Source: Nocardioides sp. (GTDB lineage: Bacteria > Actinomycetota > Actinomycetes > Propionibacteriales > Nocardioidaceae). Taken from it: a DNA stretch of 41,077 nt. The notes beneath the pieces were generated by a model. It was not told the DNA's origin, ran no database searches, and saw only the letters and a list, made by a program, of their open reading frames with translations. Below, piece by piece: positions 33,820-41,077 of this stretch. Location: positions 1 through 41,077 of the forward strand of contig JAKDNC010000001.1 in NCBI GenBank assembly GCA_030452025.1. Direction: 5' to 3'. The position numbers and the translations under genes are program-made. The stretch's first letter is position 1. Each line of letters starts with the position of its first letter.

Positions 33820-35715
33820 TCATGACCGACGCACGAGCCTCGCCGCGGTCGGCACCACGGTCAGCAGCGGCAGTGCGAGCACCCCGGCGCTGAGAGCGAG
33901 GTAGGCGGTGACGTCGACGGGCGGGAGCACCGGGCCGAGCAACCCGAGACCAACACCGAGCACCGCGGGGAGGACTGCGAGGGTGCCGATCAGCCAGGCC
34001 AGTCCCCCGGTGAGGGCGGCTTCGACGGTCAACATCCGCATCAGCTGCGCGCGGGTGGCGCCGGTGCGGCCGTAGAGCCGGAGCTCGGCACGGCGGCGGG
34101 CGGTGACCATCACCTGCGCATTGGCGGCGGCGAGGAACACGAAGGCGAGCAGCGCCAGCAACAGGGCCGTGGAGACGCGACGCTCAGCGGATCCGGTCGC
34201 GGTGACGCTCTCGGCGTACGCCGTCGGGCTCTGCGCCACCAGACCGAGGACCACGAGCCCGGTGCGGATGTCACCGAGGGACCGGGGCGCAGCTTCGATG
34301 AGCAGGGAGTCGGCCACTGCGCTCGGGTGGGCCGCGAGACCGTCCGGACCGACGAGGTAGTCACCGAACCCGAGCCCGCGCTCGTAGACGGCCACGACCG
34401 TGGGCGTGGTCGTGGTCCCGTCCGCCCAGCGCAACGGCACCGTGTCACCGACCCGCAAGTCGGTCTCGAAGGTGGCGTCCCTGCTGACTGCGACCGTGTC
34501 ACGGTTTTCCGTGAGGTCGGCCAACGAGCCGGCGCTGACGTCGGGGTCGGCGAGCAACCCACTCTGGCCAGCAGCAAGGGCCTGCACGGTCGTCGGCTCC
34601 CAGGCCAGCGCGTCGACCACGCCGTCCAAATCCTCGTCCGTCCGCACTCGAGCGGGAGCGCTGGCCAGAGTGGTGGTGCCGGTGATGCCGGGGAGGGCCG
34701 CGACCGAGTCGAGGTCCGACGAGGACAGCCCCTCGGGCGAGCTCGCGACGAGGTCCGCGCGCACGCCGTCTCGAAGCTGAGTCGCGCTGGCCTCGGCGAC
34801 GGTGCGGTCGACCGAGGTCTGGGCTGCTCCGGCCGTGAGCGCGAGTGCCAGCGGGACCACGACGATCGTCAACCGTTGCGAGAAGCCGCGGACGTTGCCC
34901 GCAGCGAGTCGTCCTGCGGGGCCCAGGCGCGACCCCCACCGATCCGTGAGTCGGAAGGCCCACGTGAGAAGCACCGGCCCCGCGAGCGCCGCCGCGCCCA
35001 CGAGCAGAAAGGCCGACGTCGCGGCACTGGCGCTGCCGATCGTGCCCGGGACGACGAGCGGGCTGAAGGCCGCTGTGACGCCGGACAGGCCGACGACGAC
35101 CGCAGCCACCCGTCGTACCGGACCGACCGTGCTGGCCTCGACCAAGCTGGCGCGGACCGCCTGGCTCGGCGCGAGGCGCAGCGTCTCCCGCGAGGCCAGC
35201 CGTGCCGACAGCCAGGCCACGGGCAACACCAGCACGGTGGCACCGAGGACCGGCAACGGGGTGAGCGAGAGCGCGCCGCCCGGGGTGATCAGTCCGGCGT
35301 CACGCAGGAGCGGAGTGAGCAGGCGCGCCAGCAGGACGCCGGCGATGGCGCCGACCGGTGCCGCGAGGGCCCCGACGAGCAGGACTTCGGCGCCGATCTG
35401 GGTGCGGAGCTGGGACCGGGTCGCGCCGACGGCGCGCAGCAGCGCGAGCTCGCGCCGCCGGCCGCGCAGGGCCAGCGAGACGGTCGCGACGATGACCAGC
35501 ACCACCACGATCACGACCGTGCCGGAGAACGAGCCCGCCAGCACCAGCAGCAGGCCGCTGCCGGTGACGTCCGCGGCGGCGCGGAGACCGGACTCGGCGA
35601 GCACCCCGGCGACCGCGAGCAGCAGTCCCGCCAGGGCGAGCACGAGGGCGGTGCCGGTCAGACCCGCACGGTGCGCCCAGGCGCTGCGGCGGGCCAGGCC
35701 CCACGCCGCCCTCAT
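33820..35715 (-). CDS. FtsX-like ABC exporter permease
   Basis: A 631-residue permease of the MacB/LolC group. Two FtsX-type modules are seen: the first around residues 50-165 (LALRGRRRELALLRAVGATRSQ with flanking membrane segments) and the second at the C-terminus (AQVMVTARRRAELRLYGRTGATRAQLMRM). An extracytoplasmic domain lies between about 285 and 490. The first large extracytoplasmic domain usual between TM1 and the first module is missing, since TM1 and TM2 are almost adjacent; the protein is shorter than the usual 800 residues. The start overlaps the ATPase stop (ATGA). Confidence 0.88.
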   Translation of the reverse strand: MRAAWGLARRSAWAHRAGLTGTALVLALAGLLLAVAGVLAESGLRAAADVTGSGLLLVLAGSFSGTVVIVVVLVIVATVSLALRGRRRELALLRAVGATRSQLRTQIGAEVLLVGALAAPVGAIAGVLLARLLTPLLRDAGLITPGGALSLTPLPVLGATVLVLPVAWLSARLASRETLRLAPSQAVRASLVEASTVGPVRRVAAVVVGLSGVTAAFSPLVVPGTIGSASAATSAFLLVGAAALAGPVLLTWAFRLTDRWGSRLGPAGRLAAGNVRGFSQRLTIVVVPLALALTAGAAQTSVDRTVAEASATQLRDGVRADLVASSPEGLSSSDLDSVAALPGITGTTTLASAPARVRTDEDLDGVVDALAWEPTTVQALAAGQSGLLADPDVSAGSLADLTENRDTVAVSRDATFETDLRVGDTVPLRWADGTTTTPTVVAVYERGLGFGDYLVGPDGLAAHPSAVADSLLIEAAPRSLGDIRTGLVVLGLVAQSPTAYAESVTATGSAERRVSTALLLALLAFVFLAAANAQVMVTARRRAELRLYGRTGATRAQLMRMLTVEAALTGGLAWLIGTLAVLPAVLGVGLGLLGPVLPPVDVTAYLALSAGVLALPLLTVVPTAARLVRRS

Positions 35716-36464
35716 CGTCCCAGCCCGAGCATGCGCGTGTTGATCTGTTCGGCGGTCGGGTCGTCGAGCTGGTCGACCAGCACTCCGTCGCCGAGGAAGA
35801 GCACCCGGTCGGCCGCCGCCGCGACCTTCGGGTCGTGGGTGACCAGTACGACGGTCTGCCCGAGCTCGCGAGCCGTCGAGCGGAGCAGCTCGAGGACGTG
35901 GTCCGCAGTGCGGGAGTCCAGGGCACCGGTCGGCTCGTCGGCGAAGACGACGTCCGGGCGGGTGAACAGGGCACGGGCGATCGCCGCCCGCTGGGCCTGG
36001 CCCCCGGACAGCTCGCCGGGCAGCCGGCGCCCCATGCCGCCCAGTCCAACGACCTCGACCAGCTCGTCCAGTCGCGCGACGTCGGGTTCGCGGCCGGCGA
36101 GGACCACGGGCAGGGTGATGTTGTCGATGACCGGGAGGTGGTCGACAAGGTTGTAGGCCTGGAACACGAAGCCGATGTGGTCACGACGGAAGCGGGTCAG
36201 GGCGTCGGGCGACAGGGTGCTGATGTCACGGTCGCCGATGACGACCTGACCACGTGTCGGGGTGTCGAGCCCCGCAGCACAGCTGAGCAACGTGGACTTC
36301 CCGGAGCCAGAGGGCCCCATCACGGCGGTGAATGAGCCGCGCGCCAGGGCGAACGAGACGCCGCGAACGGCGTACACCGGCAGCGCGTCGTGCGCGTAGG
36401 ACTTGTGGAGGTCGATGAGGCGTACGGCGGTGCGGGTGGCCACGTCGGGCTGTTGGATCGTCAT
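35712..36464 (-). CDS. ABC exporter ATPase, MacB/LolD type
   Basis: A 250-residue ATPase. Walker A GPSGSGKST at 50-58, FRRDHIGFVFQAYNLVDHL, signature LSGGQAQRAAIARAL and Walker B VVFADEPTGALDS are the LolD/MacB pattern. ATG 36464 is chosen; GTG codons lie just upstream in frame. No Shine-Dalgarno is visible and TAGCGT ends seven bases before the ATG, so a leaderless transcript is likely. It partners the FtsX-like permease. The downstream-encoded NarL-type system on the same strand probably controls it; substrate may be an antimicrobial peptide or lipid. Confidence 0.92.
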   Translation of the reverse strand: MTIQQPDVATRTAVRLIDLHKSYAHDALPVYAVRGVSFALARGSFTAVMGPSGSGKSTLLSCAAGLDTPTRGQVVIGDRDISTLSPDALTRFRRDHIGFVFQAYNLVDHLPVIDNITLPVVLAGREPDVARLDELVEVVGLGGMGRRLPGELSGGQAQRAAIARALFTRPDVVFADEPTGALDSRTADHVLELLRSTARELGQTVVLVTHDPKVAAAADRVLFLGDGVLVDQLDDPTAEQINTRMLGLGR

Positions 36465-36471
36465 GTCCACC

Positions 36472-36477
36472 ACGCTA
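36472..36477 (-). promoter_or_regulatory. Putative -10 box of the exporter ATPase gene (leaderless)
   Basis: TAGCGT on the minus strand, seven bases before the ATG at 36464; same geometry as at nbaE. Confidence 0.35.
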
Positions 36478-36508
36478 GGAACTCGGGTCAGTGCCCATCG
36501 AGCCGCGC

Positions 36509-36535
36509 AAGGATGAGATCGGTAGTTCCATCCTT
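36509..36535 (-). terminator. Hairpin after the NarL-type regulator gene
   Basis: AAGGATG and CATCCTT form a perfect 7-bp stem with a 13-base loop, 36-62 bp past the regulator stop. No T run follows, so it may be a weak terminator or a regulatory stem before the exporter promoter. Confidence 0.35.
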
Positions 36536-36570
36536 CGATGCAAGGGCCCGGGCGCCCCTGGGGTCGATCC

Positions 36571-37236
36571 TCAGGTGGGGACGTCGACGATGCGATTCTG
36601 GTAGGCCCAGACCGCCGCCTGGAGTCGCGATCGCACGCCGATCTTCGGCATCATCCGAGCGAGGTGTGACTTCACCGTGGAGACCTCCAGAGTGAGCTCG
36701 TCGGCGATCTCGTCGTTCGACATCCCCTGCGCCAGCAGCAGGAGGATGTCGAGCTCGCGGGCGGTGAGCACCTCGGTGGCACACGCGACGACCACGGGCC
36801 TGGTGCCGCGACGGATGACCACCTCGCGCAACACCCGCTTGGTGAGCGAGGTGTCGATGGTGCCATTCCCGGCGGCCACGGAGCGTACGGCGGCGACCAA
36901 CTCCTCCGGCTCGGCGTCCTTGAGCAGGAACCCGGAGGCGCCGGCCTCGAGCGCCCCGAAGAGGTAGTCGTCGATGTCGAAGGTGGTCAGGACCAGGACG
37001 GCGACCGGGTCCTCGACACCGGGCCCGCACAGCTCCCGGGTCGCTGCGATGCCGTCCATTCCCGGCATCCGGATGTCGGTGCACACGACGTCGGCGTGGT
37101 GCGTCCGTGCGGCCTCGACGGCCGCGCGGCCGTCCTCGACGGCGGCGACGACCTCGATGTCTGGCGCCGCGTTCAGCAGCGTGGTCAGCCCGGCCCGCAC
37201 CATCGGCTGGTCGTCGGCGACGACGACCCGGATCAC
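36571..37236 (-). CDS. NarL/FixJ-family response regulator
   Basis: A 221-residue regulator. The receiver starts VIRVVVADDQPMVRAG with phospho-acceptor Asp54 (TDIRMPGMDG) and Lys near 104 (LLKDAEPEEL). The LuxR-type helix-turn-helix is LTARELDILLLLAQGMSNDE followed by IADELTLEVSTVKSHL. The start is GTG at 37234-37236, overlapping the kinase stop as GTGA, with GGGGGAG five bases upstream. Probably governs the adjacent ABC exporter. Confidence 0.93.
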   Translation of the reverse strand: MIRVVVADDQPMVRAGLTTLLNAAPDIEVVAAVEDGRAAVEAARTHHADVVCTDIRMPGMDGIAATRELCGPGVEDPVAVLVLTTFDIDDYLFGALEAGASGFLLKDAEPEELVAAVRSVAAGNGTIDTSLTKRVLREVVIRRGTRPVVVACATEVLTARELDILLLLAQGMSNDEIADELTLEVSTVKSHLARMMPKIGVRSRLQAAVWAYQNRIVDVPT

Positions 37237-38552
37237 GTCGGCTCCCCCGTTGACTCCCGGGCTGGCTCCCCCGTCGGCTCCCCCGTCGGCTCCTGCGGGG
37301 CGGCGCGTGGCGTGCGTAGTCGCACCTGCCAACCGTCGTCAGTGGTGGGACCGACCTCGAGCTGGCTGCCGGTCAGCTCGGCTCGCTCACGCATTCCCAC
37401 GAGGCCGAGTCCACCACGGGCCTCGGGGTCGGACATCCGTGGGGCGCGTTCGTTGCGCACCGTGACCACCAGGGCCGCAGGGTCGCGGTCGTCGACCTCG
37501 ATCTCGCAGCGTGCGTCGGGGGCGTGCCGACCGGCGTTCGCCAGCGACTCCTGGACCGTCCGGTACGCCGCCAGCTGGGCCAGCGGCCCGATCCCGACCC
37601 CCGTCGTCCGCCGGTCCGGGTGCTCCAGCACGGTGAGGGTCACGTCCTGGCCGGCCGCGACGACTTCCCTCACCAGAGTGGGGATACCGGCGAGCGTCTC
37701 GGAGCGGACGACGTCCCGGGGTGCGGTCCCGGTCGTGTGCTCGGTCCCGTCGTGGTCGCGGAGGAGCCCGACCAGGTTGCGCAGGTCGCGCAGAACGGCG
37801 GTGCTCTGTCGTCGTACGTCGCCGACTGCGGCTTTGGCGCCGGTCGGGTCGGTGTCGATCTGGGTGGCGATCGCGGCGCTCATCACCGCGATCCCGGTCA
37901 AGTGATGCGCGGCGATGTCGTGGAGCTCGCGCGCCATCGCGGTGCGTTCGCGGGCCACGGCCGCCAGCACGAGCGCGTCATGCTCCCGCTCCAGAGCCCG
38001 CATCCGGTCCTCGCGGGCCGATCGCGACTCCCGGCGGGTCAGCACCAGCGTTGCGACCACCACTGGTGCACCGACCAGCACGACGGCCTGCGCGAGCGCC
38101 GCGAGCACTGCTTCCCCCACCGGTGCGTCGTCGCGCAACCCGGCCACAGTGTGCCCCGCCGCCGCCAGGAGCCCGGCCGCAGTCAACAGGGGCCAGACCC
38201 GCGATGCAGGGCACAGCGTGACCAGGGTGTAGATCGCGATGAGGAGCGCAATCGAGGTCAACCCGATCGCCGCGCCCATCCCGACCGCGGCCCCACACAC
38301 CACCGCTGCAGCGCTCACCCCCGCGACGACCTCAGGGTGCTGACGTCGCCAGGCCAACACGCCTGACTGGACCGCGAGATTGGCCAGCATTGCCCACCAT
38401 GCGGTGTCGCCGACCTCCGGCACTCCGTCCGCAACCGATGGATCGGCGCGGGAAAGCACCGGCAGAAGCAGCACCGTCGCCAGCGTGATGGTCGCGCAGG
38501 CTTCGGCCACCAGCACGTCGCTGCGCGATGGCGTTGCCCGTGGTTGTGTCAT
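37233..38552 (-). CDS. Sensor histidine kinase, HisKA_3 type
   Basis: A 439-residue kinase partner of the NarL-type regulator. Five or six membrane segments fill residues 15-172; a coiled linker follows. The phospho-acceptor is His211 (RELHDIAAHHLTG). The ATPase domain has QESLANAGRHAP and GGLGLVGMRERAE. The last 20 residues are a Glu-Pro-Thr-Gly repeat that looks like a tandem DNA expansion (37240-37296) and also supplies the Shine-Dalgarno for the regulator gene. Starts with MTQPRATPSR; first of this operon. Confidence 0.92.
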   Translation of the reverse strand: MTQPRATPSRSDVLVAEACATITLATVLLLPVLSRADPSVADGVPEVGDTAWWAMLANLAVQSGVLAWRRQHPEVVAGVSAAAVVCGAAVGMGAAIGLTSIALLIAIYTLVTLCPASRVWPLLTAAGLLAAAGHTVAGLRDDAPVGEAVLAALAQAVVLVGAPVVVATLVLTRRESRSAREDRMRALEREHDALVLAAVARERTAMARELHDIAAHHLTGIAVMSAAIATQIDTDPTGAKAAVGDVRRQSTAVLRDLRNLVGLLRDHDGTEHTTGTAPRDVVRSETLAGIPTLVREVVAAGQDVTLTVLEHPDRRTTGVGIGPLAQLAAYRTVQESLANAGRHAPDARCEIEVDDRDPAALVVTVRNERAPRMSDPEARGGLGLVGMRERAELTGSQLEVGPTTDDGWQVRLRTPRAAPQEPTGEPTGEPARESTGEPT

Positions 38553-38627
38553 GGGCGAACGCTATCGGAGGGGGTGGTCGCACCTTGGTCGTTCGGACAC
38601 CGGCTGCCTGGCGGGGCTCTCGTTGTC

Positions 38628-39053
38628 TCAGGCGCCGTGTGCCCGGCCGCGGGCGCACGCGATGAGCGCTTCGAGGTCGAGGCCGTACGACGGACCGGCC
38701 GTCTGCTGGTAGGCCTCCAGGCGGCCTGCTGCTCGTTCGACGAGTCTGGCGGAACCCACGGCGTTGCCGCGTGCCTGGTGGGTCAGGCCCACGCACAGCT
38801 GGGCCAGGCCTTGCCACAGCTCGCGTTCCTCCTCCGGGCACGACTTCCACCGGACCTCGAGGGCTTCGTGTGCCGCGAAGGGACGCCCGTCGTCCAGCAG
38901 CCGGCGTGCGTACGCCAAGGTCGCCTCCGGCGACAGCGGCTCTTCGGAGATCGGCTCGACGCCCGTGGCGCCATAGGGCAAGGGGCGTCCGAGCGCGTCG
39001 CGCGGTCGAGCTTGCTGGGCTCGTCCTTGCTCGTTTCGATCGCGATCAGCCAC
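38628..39053 (-). CDS. DUF309 protein
   Basis: A 141-residue DUF309 member. ARPRDALGRPLPYGATGVEP, LLDDGRPFAAHEALEVRWK and ELWQGLAQLCVGLTHQARGN are the family core. The HExxE-like AHEALE could bind a metal. Biochemical role unknown. The start is GTG at 39051-39053, which lies inside the end of a small upstream ORF (8-bp overlap) and lacks its own ribosome site, so translational coupling is likely. The frame stays open further upstream without homology. Confidence 0.82.
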   Translation of the reverse strand: MADRDRNEQGRAQQARPRDALGRPLPYGATGVEPISEEPLSPEATLAYARRLLDDGRPFAAHEALEVRWKSCPEEERELWQGLAQLCVGLTHQARGNAVGSARLVERAAGRLEAYQQTAGPSYGLDLEALIACARGRAHGA

Positions 39054-39171
39054 GGCGGGACTGCTTCGCGAACGGCAGGAGCACGCCGGCAAGGTCACGT
39101 CGCGCACGCATGACCGGTAGAGCCGTCTCCGGGTGGTGGCACGCAAGGACCACTGGTGTTCCCTCCTGCAT
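39046..39171 (-). CDS. Small ORF (41 aa) overlapping the DUF309 start
   Basis: MQEGTPVVLACHHPETALPV then MRARRDLAGVLLPFAKQSRR and Gly. AAGGAG lies four bases before the ATG, the best ribosome site nearby. Its TGA falls just after the DUF309 GTG. It may be a leader that feeds ribosomes to DUF309, or the tail of a decayed gene. Family not recognised. Confidence 0.4.
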   Translation of the reverse strand: MQEGTPVVLACHHPETALPVMRARRDLAGVLLPFAKQSRRG

Positions 39172-39508
39172 CCTTCTCCTTCATCGGAGTCTTTGGGCGG
39201 CCCAACCAGGCGCCCCATCATCCTGCCGCCCACCATACGGGCGAGCGGAGGCAACTGAGCCCGGCTGGGACGGTCTTGTTTGGTCTGACTGCCACCAGGA
39301 CGCAAGATCCTCAGCTGTCGTTGGCCAGCCGTTTCCCCTGGAGATCCGGCTCGGGCCAGGCCGAGGAGAACCAGATCTGCCCACCGGCGCCCATCCGCTT
39401 CGATGGGGATCAGATTCCCTAGTGGGGGCCGTCGCTCTCCGCTCGGTTCGACTCTTGGTCTCCTCCGGCCGCCGACGCGACCGCCGGAGCAACTGCTGTG
39501 TGGATCGC
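39172..39508. other. Non-coding stretch before repeat copy 2
   Basis: No gene, RNA or mobile-element end recognised. The sequence stops matching copy 1 flanks exactly at 39508. Confidence 0.4.
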
Positions 39509-39548
39509 TCTTCTCCACATCTTCGTCCTTTGGGTGTTGTGCCTATTT

Positions 39549-39564
39549 TCGAACAGGCGTACGA
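39549..39564 (+). promoter_or_regulatory. LexA/SOS-like box, copy 2 (stronger)
   Basis: TCGAAC-AGGC-GTACGA, 11 of 12 matches to TCGAAC-N4-GTTCGA. Two of the five base differences between the repeat copies lie in this box. Confidence 0.55.
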
Positions 39565-39646
39565 TGGACGTAGTCCTTCGGGTGAGATACACGAATCGTC
39601 GTGCGAAGCCCGAGGGGTCAGACGCATCCCGGTTACGTAATAGCCC

Positions 39647-39704
39647 CCGGAGGGCCTCCGGCGTCGCAGTGTCCAAATTCCTGCGATCACCCCTGCGGAG
39701 GCCC
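39647..39704 (+). promoter_or_regulatory. Leader that can mask the ribosome binding site, copy 2
   Basis: Identical to the leader at 28153-28210: the 9-base segment at 39652-39660 can pair with the Shine-Dalgarno region at 39696-39704. Confidence 0.45.
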
Positions 39705-39706
39705 CG

Positions 39707-40927
39707 ATGCACCCCATCACCAACAGTCTCACCGCGGTGCACACCGCGCTGGACGGTGCCGGAGACGCCCAGGCGATCTACCTCGACCTGGCAGCAAAGA
39801 AGGAAGCGCTCCGCGAGGTCGTCCGCGCCGAGTCCCGACTGACAGCAATGAAGATGAGCCTCCTGGCCGCCGCCGGCGACGTGGCCGACCAAAGCGCCTA
39901 CAAGACACCGGGGACCTGGCTCGCCGACGACCAGAACCTCGACCCCAGCAAAGCCACCGCACAACAGAACATGGCCCAACGCCTCGAACGCCGGATCCGC
40001 ACCGCGACCGCGCTGGCCACCGGCACACTCAACGCCCAACAGGCAGACGTGATCACCAAAGTCCTCGAAGAGATCGCCGACGAACTCGACACCGAGCAGC
40101 GCATTGCCGCCGAGGAAACCCTGATCACCGAAGCCAAGGAACTCGACCCTCCACAGCTACGAGCCCTGGGCCGCCGACTGGTCGACATCCTCAACCCCGA
40201 GAAGGCCGACGAACGGGAAGCCAAAAGACTCGACGACGAAGAGAAGCATGCCGAGCAGAAGTCACGGTTCAACCTGAAGAAGCTGGGGGACGGAACGACC
40301 AGGATCACTGGCCGGGTCCCCGACGCAGTCGGCCAACGGCTACGCACCTACCTCGAGTCCTTCGCCAGCCCCCGCAAGCAAGCCCTCGAGGCGGACGGGA
40401 AGGCACTGCCCCGGCCGAGGCTGCTGGCCAAAGCGCTCCGCGACCTGCTCGAGCGCATCGACCCCAACCAACTCCCCTTCCACGGCGGCGCCCCCACCAC
40501 CGTGATGGTCACCATCACCCTGGACCAACTCCGCAAAGAACTCGCCACAGCCGACATCATCTACGACGACCAAGACCTCGCCATGACCGCAGGCCAGATA
40601 CGACGCCTCCTATGCGAAGCCGAAGTCCTCCCCGTCATCCTCAACGGAGCCTCCCAACCACTCGACGTCGGGCGCACGCAACGATTCCACAACGTCGTCC
40701 AGAGGCGACTGATCTGCCTACGGGACAAAACCTGCAAAGCCAAAGGCTGCCACGTCCCCTCGGTCTGGTGCCACATCCACCACGAGATCCCCTGGGCAGC
40801 CGGCGGAAGCACCTCAGTCAAACAAGGCATGCCCCTGTGCCCCCACCACCACACCATCGTCCACGACCCGGCCTACCACCACGAGAAGAACAGCAACGGC
40901 GACATCCTCTTCCACAAACGCACATAG
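39707..40927 (+). CDS. DUF222 / HNH endonuclease (13E12-type), copy 2
   Basis: A 406-residue protein identical to that at 28213-29433, with the same start, leader and HNH region. Identity over the whole coding region against a changed promoter indicates recent duplication or gene conversion. After the stop the repeat continues, including the 8-bp stem at 41018-41052, to the window edge. Confidence 0.9.
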   Translation: MHPITNSLTAVHTALDGAGDAQAIYLDLAAKKEALREVVRAESRLTAMKMSLLAAAGDVADQSAYKTPGTWLADDQNLDPSKATAQQNMAQRLERRIRTATALATGTLNAQQADVITKVLEEIADELDTEQRIAAEETLITEAKELDPPQLRALGRRLVDILNPEKADEREAKRLDDEEKHAEQKSRFNLKKLGDGTTRITGRVPDAVGQRLRTYLESFASPRKQALEADGKALPRPRLLAKALRDLLERIDPNQLPFHGGAPTTVMVTITLDQLRKELATADIIYDDQDLAMTAGQIRRLLCEAEVLPVILNGASQPLDVGRTQRFHNVVQRRLICLRDKTCKAKGCHVPSVWCHIHHEIPWAAGGSTSVKQGMPLCPHHHTIVHDPAYHHEKNSNGDILFHKRT

Positions 40928-41077
40928 CCTCCGCAACACGGACGACGGATGCCCCACACCCAACTTCAAGCGCGCCCCAACCAGCACGCCACCAAGACGC
41001 ATCCCGAGCCCGAACCCCGCGGCCGGACCCCGGGACTTGACCCGCGGCCGCGCCGAACCACGACACCGTGCATCTCG

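Larger units (their letters stand above)
39509..41077 (+). repeat. Direct repeat copy 2, cut by window edge
   Basis: Same as 28015-29583 apart from five substitutions near its left end. Still matching copy 1 at the last base of the window, so the full length is unknown. Confidence 0.9.

Noticed and set aside
1..41077. CRISPR arrays, tRNA or rRNA genes, prophage
   Set aside because: No spaced short repeats, no tRNA- or rRNA-like segments and no phage structural genes were recognised by eye; a tRNA search was not possible.

Overview
The window is high-GC DNA from an actinomycete. Supporting signs are the fbiC (coenzyme F420) start at the left edge, an F420-type luciferase-like oxidoreductase, two SOS-box-preceded DUF222/HNH (13E12-type) genes, many GTG starts, and several genes with a TANNNT -10 box 6-7 nt before the start codon, as in leaderless transcripts. 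A Nocardioides-like member of the Propionibacteriales is my best guess. That is inference; no rRNA or other marker gene is present.

Left part (1-16.4 kb): after the fbiC fragment and a PucR regulator comes a long run of minus-strand genes. Reading leftward from 14125 it encodes a three-subunit molybdenum hydroxylase (FAD, 2Fe-2S and Mo subunits), a CoxG-like SRPBCC protein, an NCS1 permease and the three subunits of a PxpABC-type ATP-dependent lactamase. After a 164-bp regulatory-looking gap it continues with an LLM flavin/F420 oxidoreductase, a two-subunit CoA-transferase and an NRAMP-related transporter without the metal-binding DPGN motif. A LysR regulator and a divergent diaminopropionate ammonia-lyase-like PLP enzyme close the block. 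The set fits uptake of an N-heterocycle, hydroxylation next to the ring nitrogen to give a lactam, ATP-driven ring opening and CoA-dependent breakdown. The substrate is unknown, and PxpA departs from its family at several conserved positions.

Middle part (16.9-27.9 kb): a complete branched-chain-amino-acid-type ABC importer, then a 3-hydroxyanthranilate meta-cleavage operon in the order nbaE-G-F-C-D, with a divergent kynurenine-formamidase-like hydrolase and a LysR regulator. A 40-bp element is conserved upstream of both the importer operon and the nba operon, so they probably belong to one regulon. The later pathway steps (hydratase, aldolase, acylating dehydrogenase) are not in the window.

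Right part (28.0-41.1 kb): two nearly identical DUF222/HNH genes lie in a direct repeat of at least 1569 bp, 11494 bp apart. Between them are a double-PepSY protein with an OmpR-type two-component system sharing CTGAA direct repeats, a fic gene broken by a 10-bp tandem repeat expansion and two other frameshifts, a MacB/LolD-like ABC exporter pair with a NarL-type two-component system, and a DUF309 gene with a small overlapping upstream ORF. The second repeat copy runs off the window edge.
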